Source of the DNA: an uncultured Micrococcales bacterium
GTDB lineage: Bacteria > Actinomycetota > Actinomycetes > S36-B12 > GCA-2699445
Reading direction: 5' to 3'
Assembly (NCBI GenBank): GCA_903915555.1
Contig: CAIWTL010000619.1
Location: 1-22,158 of the forward strand
Length of the DNA: 22,158 nucleotides
Shown: one piece after another, positions 16,073-22,158 of the stretch
Numbering within the stretch: position 1 is the stretch's first letter
Layout of the letters: every line of letters starts with the position of its first letter
The notes under the pieces: model-generated
What the model saw: only the letters and a program-made list of their open reading frames with translations
What the model was told of the DNA's origin: nothing
Database searches by the model: none
Translations under genes and position numbers: made by a program

Positions 16073-16703
16073 GGGGCCCGGAGCGCTGGTTCGCCACCGG
16101 CGAGGACGGCTTCCGGCGGCTGTTCGAGGTGTGGGGGGACGAACCCGCCCCGGTGACGCGGATCCCACTGCGCCGCGCGGCCACCCGCCCCACGGGCATG
16201 GTCGCGGACGAGCACGTCGTCTCGGGCGTCCTGTCGGCAGCGGAGCGGCCTCGGCGGCGCGTCGACCCGCGGTCCCTGTGGGCCTCCCAGCACGGCGTTA
16301 CCCACGGTGGTGTCCGCTACTACCTCGACGGCTCGCAGTACCGCTCGACCGGTCGGCCTGGGCCGATCACTGGAGCCGCATCAACCGCGACGTTGTCGTG
16401 TGGGGCCCGGCACCGGACGGTCCCCAGTTGCTGTCGGGACACCACCGGACCGTCGCGGCGCTGCTGCGCGGTGAGGAGATCGAGGTGGTGTGGGTGGATC
16501 CGTCCCAGCCCTCCGTGGAGGCAGGGATCCGCGTCACACCGGACCTGTGGATCGGCACCCCCGGTGCCTGCCGCTTTGTGTCGGAGGGGACGGGCATCGT
16601 GGACTCGGACGTCGCCGCTCGCCGGGTCCTCGAGCAGCGGGGGGTCGACGCGGTGTGGGTGGACAGCCTCCTGAGCTTCGCGCGTCGCGGCCGGGTGATG
16701 TGA
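16069..16703 (+). pseudogene. ParB/sulfiredoxin-like domain protein, interrupted by an apparent -1 frameshift
   Basis: Translation starts at the GTG at 16069 (overlap with the LRV stop) as MRGPERWFATGEDGFRRLFE and stays sensible to GGVRYYLDGSQYRSTG (about 16353). The matching continuation is one frame back: SAWADHWSRINRDVVVWG, then SGHHRTVAALLRGEEIEV and so on to the TGA at 16701-16703. Adding one base near 16350-16355 (CCGGTCGG) would give a clean protein of 211 residues. The GHHRTVAALLRGE motif is the nucleotide-binding motif of ParB-N/sulfiredoxin-like domains, some of which are NTPases, nucleases or kinases. No other family is obvious. Translational coupling to the repeat protein and its place before MoxR make it part of the system. 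The gap may be a real mutation, a sequence error or programmed shifting. Confidence 0.6.
16578..16600 (+). promoter_or_regulatory. Possible internal promoter resembling the PafBC-like motif
   Basis: GTGTCGGAG, eight bases, CATCGT on the plus strand, preceded by TTT exactly as in the helicase promoter. It lies inside the ParB-like gene, about 215 bp before the MoxR start. Being inside coding sequence it may be chance. Confidence 0.2.
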
Positions 16704-16766
16704 CACCGCGGCCGGCGGTGGTTCCACCCGCCGGGCGACACCACGACAGACACGACCGACGCGACA

Positions 16767-16795
16767 GACAGACGGACAGACGGACAGACGGACAG
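16767..16795 (+). repeat. 8-bp tandem repeat GACAGACG, 3.6 copies
   Basis: Units at 16767, 16775 and 16783 are perfect, and a partial GACAG ends at 16795. Related ACGACAGACACGACCGACGC precedes it from 16743. The repeat fills the 112-bp gap between the ParB-like gene and the MoxR gene and ends nine bases before the ribosome site GGAGGG (16804-16809). Copy number could vary by slippage and alter the leader length. Confidence 0.8.
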
Positions 16796-16815
16796 CCCAT
16801 GACGGAGGGAAGACC

Positions 16816-17931
16816 ATGGCGACATACGACGACCGATGCCAGGCGCTGGCGGTGACCCTGGCGGCGAACGTCCCGGTGATCCTGTGGGGAGCACCCGGGG
16901 TGGGGAAGACGAGTGTGGTGGAGCAGATCGCCCACCACCACGGGTGGCACCTCGAGACGGTGATCGCCTCGATCAGCGACCCCACCGACTTCAAGGGGAT
17001 GCCGCGCGAACATGAGGGGCGGACGGCGTTCTCCCCGCCGGAGTGGGCGGTCGCGATCGAGCGCAACGGTGGGGGCGTCGTGTTCCTCGACGAGATCTCG
17101 ACCGCACCGCCGTCCGTGCAGGCCGCCCTGCTGCGGCCGGTGCTGTCGAGGGTCGTGGGCGACCTGGCGCTGCCGGCGCAGACCAGGTTCGTGGCTGCTG
17201 CCAACCCCCCGGAGATCGCTGCCGACGGCTGGGACCTGTCCGCGCCGTTGGCCAACCGCTTCGTCCACCTGACGTGGGAGGTCCCGGCGTCCGTCGTGAG
17301 TGACGGACTGATCTTCGGCTTCGCCCCGGTCGAGGTTCCGTCGGTCGACGAGGCGGCCGTCGACGCGCTCGTCGAAGACGCCGCGATGCGCGTGGGCGCC
17401 TTCCTGCGGGCACGGCCGGAACTGGCACACCGGATGCCCACCGCCACGGCGGACCAGGGGGTCGCGTGGCCGAGTCCGCGGTCGTGGGAGACCGCCGCTC
17501 GCGTCGCCGCCCATGCCCGCGCCGCCCGAGTGACGGCGGGCGCTGAGCTGATGCTGTTGTCGGGGGCGGTCGGGGCGCCCGCGGCGCGTGAGTTCCTCAC
17601 CTGGGAACGCAACCTCGACCTGCCCGACATCGAGAAGGCTCTCGGGGACGGGGGTGTCCTGGAACTGCCCGAGACTCCCGACCGCATCGTCGCCGTGTGC
17701 GGTTCCCTGGTCGCCGCCGTGGTGTCCGATCCCTCGCGGGACCGCTGTGAGGCGGCCGTGAACGGAGTCCTCGTGGCGGTGTGCAGGGCCGGTCACACTG
17801 ATCTGGCGACCGTCGCCCTGCGCCGCATGGCGGAGTCCGTCAGGCAGTCCAAGGCCGTGCTGTCCCCCGAGGCGACCGGGTTCTTCGCCGACCTCCTGGC
17901 CCGGATGGGCAAGTTCCGCAGGGCCGCATGA
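16816..17931 (+). CDS. MoxR-type AAA+ ATPase
   Basis: A protein of 371 residues from the ATG at 16816, with GGAGGG six bases upstream. AAA+ motifs in order: Walker A GAPGVGKT (25-32), an FKGMP segment (59-63) typical of MoxR/dynein-related AAA_5 proteins, Walker B VVFLDEIS (88-95), sensor 1 AAANPPE (127-133) and an arginine-finger segment LANRF (145-149). A C-terminal helical lid runs to about 370. MoxR ATPases act as chaperones that remodel or load metal cofactors onto partner proteins and nearly always pair with a VWA protein, here the next gene, joined by an ATGA overlap. It is probably the motor of the five-gene operon. Confidence 0.88.
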   Translation: MATYDDRCQALAVTLAANVPVILWGAPGVGKTSVVEQIAHHHGWHLETVIASISDPTDFKGMPREHEGRTAFSPPEWAVAIERNGGGVVFLDEISTAPPSVQAALLRPVLSRVVGDLALPAQTRFVAAANPPEIAADGWDLSAPLANRFVHLTWEVPASVVSDGLIFGFAPVEVPSVDEAAVDALVEDAAMRVGAFLRARPELAHRMPTATADQGVAWPSPRSWETAARVAAHARAARVTAGAELMLLSGAVGAPAAREFLTWERNLDLPDIEKALGDGGVLELPETPDRIVAVCGSLVAAVVSDPSRDRCEAAVNGVLVAVCRAGHTDLATVALRRMAESVRQSKAVLSPEATGFFADLLARMGKFRRAA

Positions 17932-19301
17932 GTCGCGCAGGTGGACGGCCGCAGCCGGCGGGCGGCGCCCTGTCCGACCCGCTGCTGTCGGACGCCCGGG
18001 CGTGGGTCCAGGCGGGCCGGGCATCGGCGATCGAGCGCTTCCCGTACCTGGACGTCGCGCTGTCGTCGATGATCCCCGTGGCCGTGATGGGGCTGGGAAC
18101 CGTCGCCACCGACGTGAGGTGGCGGTTCTACTTCGATCCCGGCCGCGTGCAGACGATCCCCGAGGATGAGCGGCTCGAGGTGATGGTCTCCGACTGGGTC
18201 CACGAGGTGGGGCATCTCCTGCGCGACCATGCGCAGCGCTGGCACGGTCTCGGCGACCCGGCACGGAACCATCCGGTGTTCAACGTCGCCGGGGACGCGC
18301 TCATCAACCAGGACCTCGCCGACCTCGGGCTGCGCATCCTGCCGACCGACATCACCTTCGACCGGCTGCCCGGCGCCGCCGAGGTGGAGCCGGGAATGAT
18401 CACGGAAGAGATCTACCGCCGTCTGCTCGAGCACTGCCCCCCGGCGCCCCGACCCGAGGGGGCCTCCGGGGACGGGGAGGGTGATGCCGGACTGCCGCTG
18501 CCGCAGGACTGCGGTTCTGGTGCGGGCGGTGAGCGGCGACCGTGGGAACTCCCGCTCGACGACGCACCGACCGGGAGTCCGACGGTGCCCGACGACGGCT
18601 CGGTGGATGGTGGCCGCGCGGACCTCATCCGCCATGAGACCGCCGAGCAGATCCGGTCACATGTCCGGACCCATGGGACGGGGGCGATCCCCCACCGGCT
18701 GCGCGCATGGGCCGAGTCGGTGCTCGATCCGATCGTCGACTGGCGGCGGGAACTGCGGGCCGCCGTGTCACGGGGACTGAGCCAGGCGGCGGGTCGGGCG
18801 GACTACAGCTGGTCGCGGCCACCGCGGCGGCGCGTTCCGGGCTACACGACCCCGGGAATGGCCGCGCCGGAGCCGCCGCGGGTGGCCGTCGTGGTCGACA
18901 CCTCCGGGTCCATGTCCCCCGACGACCTGGCGCAGTGCATCGCCGATATCGCCGCTCTGACGCGCAGCGTGGCGGGCTCCGCCGGCGGGACACCGGTCAG
19001 TGTGATCCCGTGCGATGTCAAGGTGGGCCCGGTGAGCCTCGTGCGCGGTCGCGCCGACGTGCGCGACCTGCAGTTGACCGGCGGCGGGGGCACCGACATG
19101 GGGGTGGGGCTGACAGCCGCGTCCGAACTCTCCCCCACGCCCGACGTCATCGTGACGCTCACCGACGGGTACACACCGTGGCCCCCCGACCCTCCCGCAG
19201 GTGCGCCACGCGCCCGGTACATCGCGGTGGTGGTGAACGACGAGCAGGGGGAGATCCTGCCCGATGTCCCGCAGTACATCCACACGATCTCGAGGAGCTG
19301 A
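17928..19301 (+). CDS. DUF2201-type putative metallopeptidase with C-terminal VWA domain
   Basis: A protein of 457 residues, ATG at 17928 overlapping the MoxR stop. The N-terminal half contains WVHEVGHLLRDH: HExxH at 92-96, the zinc-peptidase signature, followed by AGDALINQDL (121-130), which may supply a further ligand. A Gly/Pro/acid-rich linker covers about 171-230, and a helical stretch about 235-290. The C-terminal VWA-like domain (318-455) has an intact MIDAS motif: DTSGS (324-328), GGTD (387-390) and TDG (412-414). Such fusions act with MoxR ATPases, which transmit force through the VWA domain. The protease substrate is unknown; the flanking LRV proteins are candidates for recognition. 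No signal peptide is seen, so it is cytoplasmic. Confidence 0.85.
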   Translation: MSRAGGRPQPAGGALSDPLLSDARAWVQAGRASAIERFPYLDVALSSMIPVAVMGLGTVATDVRWRFYFDPGRVQTIPEDERLEVMVSDWVHEVGHLLRDHAQRWHGLGDPARNHPVFNVAGDALINQDLADLGLRILPTDITFDRLPGAAEVEPGMITEEIYRRLLEHCPPAPRPEGASGDGEGDAGLPLPQDCGSGAGGERRPWELPLDDAPTGSPTVPDDGSVDGGRADLIRHETAEQIRSHVRTHGTGAIPHRLRAWAESVLDPIVDWRRELRAAVSRGLSQAAGRADYSWSRPPRRRVPGYTTPGMAAPEPPRVAVVVDTSGSMSPDDLAQCIADIAALTRSVAGSAGGTPVSVIPCDVKVGPVSLVRGRADVRDLQLTGGGGTDMGVGLTAASELSPTPDVIVTLTDGYTPWPPDPPAGAPRARYIAVVVNDEQGEILPDVPQYIHTISRS

Positions 19302-19305
19302 CGAG

Positions 19306-20094
19306 GTGGCACCATCCCTGGCACATCGGCAGGCGGCCCTGTACCTCAGCGACCCCGTGGCCGCGTTGACGATGGTCGAACCCGCTCTGATCGGGCGCCT
19401 TCCGGACAGGCGGGTCGGCGCGCGCGCCGCCCTGGCCGCGGATCCCGACTGTCCGGAGAGCGTGATGAATCTCCTCGCGCTGGACACGATCACCGTGGCA
19501 CGGGCTCTCGTCGACAACCCCCACTGCACCCTCTCGGCGCTCGGTCGTGTCTTCGACGTCCAGGCGCCCCGCTGGAGTGGCTGGCGGACCGACCGCCTCA
19601 TGATCGCCATACTGCAGGCCCCCGCCACGGACGCGGGCCTGCTGCGCAAGATGGCCGACGGCTGGCCCTGGCTCGTGGTCCACCACCCCCTCTGCCCACC
19701 TGATCTGCTGGCCGAACTGGCGCAGTCACCGGCCAGTTCCATCCGACGCCGGGTGGCGAGGCATCCGTCGACTCCCGACGATGCGCTCCTGTCGATGATC
19801 GGGGACCCCGCGTCGGTGGTGTCCGTCGCAGTCCGGGAGGCGCTCGCCTCGAGATCGCTCCCGGTCGTTCGGGCCGCACTGCTGAGGCTCGGGCCCACAT
19901 CACGAGCGAAACTCGTCTCGTCGATACCCACCGAACTGCAGCGCCTGCTGGTGAACGACAGTGACCGCCGTGTCCGCTACTCCATCGCACGGGCGACCTC
20001 CGACCCGACTCTGTTGCGGGACCTCGTATCCGATCACCACGGCACCGTGAGACGGGCGGCGTCCGGGAGGGTCCTGACCGCCATGGGGGCCTGA
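19306..20094 (+). CDS. LRV/HEAT-like repeat protein, second copy in operon
   Basis: A protein of 262 residues from the GTG at 19306-19308, with GAGGAG (19292-19297) eight bases upstream inside the end of the VWA gene; the stop-to-start gap is four bases. Repeats show the LRV pattern: ARAALAADPDCPESVMNLLA (about 39-58), LVDNPHCTLSAL (68-79), VVHHPLCPPDLLAELA (124-139), VARHPSTPDDALLSMI (150-165), SVAVREAL (173-180) and VRYSIARATSDPTLLRDLV (223-241). It resembles the first gene of the operon in kind but not in length. It likely binds a partner of the MoxR-VWA machine. Its last 61 bases overlap the end of the convergent nucleotidyltransferase gene, an unusually long overlap for two real genes. 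Confidence 0.75.
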   Translation: MAPSLAHRQAALYLSDPVAALTMVEPALIGRLPDRRVGARAALAADPDCPESVMNLLALDTITVARALVDNPHCTLSALGRVFDVQAPRWSGWRTDRLMIAILQAPATDAGLLRKMADGWPWLVVHHPLCPPDLLAELAQSPASSIRRRVARHPSTPDDALLSMIGDPASVVSVAVREALASRSLPVVRAALLRLGPTSRAKLVSSIPTELQRLLVNDSDRRVRYSIARATSDPTLLRDLVSDHHGTVRRAASGRVLTAMGA

Positions 20095-21359
20095 GGCTCT
20101 GGTAGGGCCGTGACGACGCCGTCGAGGACCACGTATTGGCGCCCGTCGAGGACGAACGATCCGTCACCCTCTCGTAGGTGACTGAGCACCGTCTCCACCG
20201 AGGGCATCGCCATGCCGGTGGCGCCGTTTCGGATGGCCGTGGCCGACACGCCGTCGATCCGGCGCACGGCGTAGGGGTGGATCCAGCCGCACTCGTCGTA
20301 GATGGAGCGCACCATCATGCCGCCGAGGTCCGAGCCGTGGATACCGTGCAGAGGCCTGCCGGGGGCGAGACCCCGGATCTTTCGGACGACCCCGTGGAAC
20401 CCCCGTGACCGGTAGACCTCGGGGAAGGACACGACCTCGATGACGTCGCTGAGACCCGCATCGGCGATGGCCAGGCGTGCCAGGAGAACACGGGTCTCCT
20501 CCTCGTAGAACTCCCTGCCCGTCGGGAAGTAGTTCACGATGACGTCGGCCTTGGCGGTACGCCCGTAGACGCGACGGCCGTCCTTGCGCTCGACGATCTC
20601 GATCTCGCCCTTGGCCAGTGCGTCGGAGTGCAGTTTCGGGATGCAGGTGGGGTGCACGTAGACCTTCTCCAGGCCACGTTCCGCGATGGCCCGGCGGATG
20701 ATCTCGATGTGGGTGCGGTGCATCGGGTTGAACGTGCCGAAGAACAGGCCGACGCCACCCCGGGGGTGCAGGCGGGCCCTCACGTCACTGGCGAGTCCCA
20801 CCCCGAAGAAGAAGACGCCGCACGCGATGCCGAGCCATTGGGCGACCATCTGTGGGAGGGCCAGGCCCAGCGTGGCGATCGCGGTGAGGATGATGTTCCC
20901 GGCGATGGCGATCAGGACGTTGCGGTTCCGGTTGCCGATGTCTCTGTTGGCCAACATGAGCGCCAGGTACTGTACGCCCTGGCTGATCGCCGTCGTGACC
21001 AGGGCGATACCGAGAATCCCACCCATCGCGGCGACCTTCTGGGCGGGTACAGCGCCCGACCCGATGAGGATCGCGAAGAGGAACAGATTCATCCCGTACT
21101 GCAGCAGGCCGCGCCCCAGCCGGCCGGCGGTCACGCTGGCGGTCGCCAGACCGATGCGTTCTTCGATCTTGTTGCTCCACTTGGAGTAGGTAGGCAGCGC
21201 CAGCGCGACGAACACACCGACGAAGAGCACACCCGCTGATGTCCAGGCACCGTGGAGTGCCGCGTAGGAGAGGTACATCAGGGCCCCCGCGGTGAAAGCG
21301 AGGATGGTCGATGGGCTGCGCAGGTAGGCGCTCAACCCGGAGGTGATCGGTGATGACAT
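20034..21359 (-). CDS. Membrane-anchored NMN-adenylyltransferase-like nucleotidyltransferase
   Basis: A protein of 441 residues from the ATG at 21357-21359, preceded by GGGAG. Residues 20-191 hold six hydrophobic helices (about 20-38, 42-58, 90-107, 110-134, 147-169, 174-191). The soluble domain then begins with VGLFFGTFNPMHRTHIEIIRRAI. GTFNPMHRTH (208-217) is the nucleotide-binding signature of NadD/CoaD-type transferases, with HRTH replacing HxGH, and VSATAIRNG (371-379) matches the ISSTxIR motif. A C-terminal extension of about 50 residues follows. The enzyme probably couples a nucleotide to a phosphate-containing substrate at the inner face of the membrane, possibly NMN or an alcohol phosphate; the substrate cannot be told. 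Its 3' end overlaps the second LRV gene. Confidence 0.75.
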   Translation of the reverse strand: MSSPITSGLSAYLRSPSTILAFTAGALMYLSYAALHGAWTSAGVLFVGVFVALALPTYSKWSNKIEERIGLATASVTAGRLGRGLLQYGMNLFLFAILIGSGAVPAQKVAAMGGILGIALVTTAISQGVQYLALMLANRDIGNRNRNVLIAIAGNIILTAIATLGLALPQMVAQWLGIACGVFFFGVGLASDVRARLHPRGGVGLFFGTFNPMHRTHIEIIRRAIAERGLEKVYVHPTCIPKLHSDALAKGEIEIVERKDGRRVYGRTAKADVIVNYFPTGREFYEEETRVLLARLAIADAGLSDVIEVVSFPEVYRSRGFHGVVRKIRGLAPGRPLHGIHGSDLGGMMVRSIYDECGWIHPYAVRRIDGVSATAIRNGATGMAMPSVETVLSHLREGDGSFVLDGRQYVVLDGVVTALPEPQAPMAVRTLPDAARLTVPW

Positions 21360-21491
21360 AGGAGGCTCCCTGCTCGTTGTTGATGCCGTACGGATCCCCG
21401 GCCTCCACCACCTCCACTCGCCCACCGCCGGCCGGAACGTTACGGCTGGCCCGGGTGACATGACGTCCACCTGGTCGGGGAGAAGTGGGTC

Positions 21492-22082
21492 ATGGACAAC
21501 TCACTGCCCCTGGACCGCTCCCGCCGCCCCGACCTGCAGGTCGGCATCGTCAGCACCGAGGAGGAGCGCCTCAAGGTGTATGCCGTCCGGATAGCCGTCT
21601 ACGTCGAAGGCCAGGACTGCCCGTGGGACGAGGAGTTCGACGGGAACGACCAGGTGGCCACCCATGTGCTCGCGCAGCTCGACGGAGAACCGGTGGGATG
21701 TATCCGGCTCCGCTTCTTCGCGGGGTTCGCCAAACTGGAACGGCTGGCGGTACGCGATCGCTTCCGTGGCCGTGGCTACGCCGATCCGATGGTCAGGTTC
21801 GCTCTGGACCACGTGGCCCGTAAGGGCTACGACACGCTCGTCCTGCACGCCCAATCGGGTCGCGAGACCTTCTGGGCGCAGTACGGGTTCGCTCCCCTCG
21901 CCGGGCGTCGGACCTTCGACTTCTCCGGGGTGGACTACACCGAGATGGCCGCGGAACTGACCCCTGCCACGGACCCTGTCCGTCTGTCCTGGGACGCCAT
22001 GCGCCACAACCGGCCCGAGGGGGACTGGGACCGCCCGGGCGTCCTTGAGAGCGGTGGCGCGCCGCTGCGCCGCACCGCCTGA
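21492..22082 (+). CDS. GNAT family N-acetyltransferase
   Basis: A protein of 196 residues from the ATG at 21492. The GNAT fold is visible: VYAVRIAVYVEGQDCPWDEEFDGND (about 29-53), VLAQLDGEPVGCIRLRFF (59-76) and the acetyl-CoA binding loop KLERLAVRDRFRGRGYADPM (80-99), whose RGRGYA is the R/Q-x-x-G-x-G/A signature. A later strand with FWAQYGFAPLAGRRTFDFSG is typical of this family. It transfers an acetyl group from acetyl-CoA to an amine; the acceptor is unknown. It is divergent from the nucleotidyltransferase gene across a 132-bp gap that contains a near-palindrome CCGGAACGTTACGG (21432-21445). Confidence 0.85.
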   Translation: MDNSLPLDRSRRPDLQVGIVSTEEERLKVYAVRIAVYVEGQDCPWDEEFDGNDQVATHVLAQLDGEPVGCIRLRFFAGFAKLERLAVRDRFRGRGYADPMVRFALDHVARKGYDTLVLHAQSGRETFWAQYGFAPLAGRRTFDFSGVDYTEMAAELTPATDPVRLSWDAMRHNRPEGDWDRPGVLESGGAPLRRTA

Positions 22083-22095
22083 ACCGTCCGCTCCA

Positions 22096-22148
22096 AGGGT
22101 CTGACTAAGTCCAAGATCCAGGGTCTACCCGGTTGAATGCAAGGGTCT
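22096..22148. repeat. Three AGGGTCT direct repeats at right edge with a FurA-like palindrome
   Basis: AGGGTCT occurs at 22096, 22120 and 22142, about 22-24 bp (two helical turns) apart. Between the first two lies TGACTAAGTCCA (22102-22113) with the palindrome GACTAAGTC. This looks like the TTGACTGATTCCA operator that precedes furA in mycobacteria. It may regulate a gene beyond the window. Confidence 0.35.
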
Positions 22149-22158
22149 GGACGGTGGC

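Noticed and set aside
14695..16305. 536-codon minus-strand open frame opposite the first LRV gene
   Set aside because: Serine/arginine-rich antisense translation without motifs; the plus strand shows LRV repeats, a ribosome site and coupling.
16534..18264. 576-codon minus-strand open frame opposite the MoxR gene
   Set aside because: It lies antisense to clear Walker A/B and HExxH motifs and has low-complexity composition.
1..22158. CRISPR arrays, tRNA or rRNA genes, transposases, integrase or attachment sites
   Set aside because: None was seen on either strand; the window looks like ordinary chromosomal gene content.

Overview
The window is very GC-rich and densely coded, with many GTG starts, 1-4 bp stop/start overlaps, a DUF2510 protein, a tandem PafB/PafC-like WYL pair, a DUF2252 protein and a SAM-I/SAM-IV-type riboswitch candidate. 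Together these point to a high-GC actinomycete. No rRNA, tRNA, CRISPR array, IS element or prophage gene was seen. All calls come from reading the sequence; no database search was run.

Layout. (1) 1-1838: the end of a lipid-kinase-like gene, a secreted protein on the minus strand, and a small membrane protein with a cysteine-rich tail coupled to a NYN/PIN-like nuclease-fold gene (to 2407). (2) 2458-5466: a divergent promoter region, then a plus-strand operon of a lipobox plus 7-TM membrane protein and two WYL-domain regulators. (3) 5551-9241, minus strand: a 53-aa DUF2510 protein and a large TM0106-type helicase-nuclease. (4) 9334-12834, minus strand: a small membrane protein, a beta-propeller secreted protein whose signal peptide is out of frame, and a TPR protein. 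(5) 13070-14410: a DUF2252 protein. (6) 14524-20094, plus strand: a riboswitch candidate followed by five genes: LRV-repeat protein, frameshifted ParB-like protein, MoxR-type AAA+ ATPase, metallopeptidase-like plus VWA protein (DUF2201 type), and a second LRV-repeat protein. (7) 20034-22082: a membrane-anchored nucleotidyltransferase (minus) and a GNAT acetyltransferase (plus).

Two points stand out. First, the LRV / ParB-like / MoxR / HExxH-VWA / LRV operon looks like a MoxR-VWA chaperone-type machine with repeat-protein partners, and it appears to be headed by a SAM-sensing leader RNA, an unusual target for such a switch. Second, three minus-strand promoters (NYN gene, helicase-nuclease, TPR gene) share the arrangement GTGTCGGnn-N8-nAnnnT. 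This resembles the PafBC-dependent RecA-NDp promoter of mycobacteria (TTGTCRGTG-N8-TAnnnT), and a PafBC-like regulator pair lies in the same window. That suggests a local DNA-damage-type regulon.

Two apparent single-base indels (near 11285 and 16350) interrupt otherwise good genes. They are either real mutations or sequence errors.
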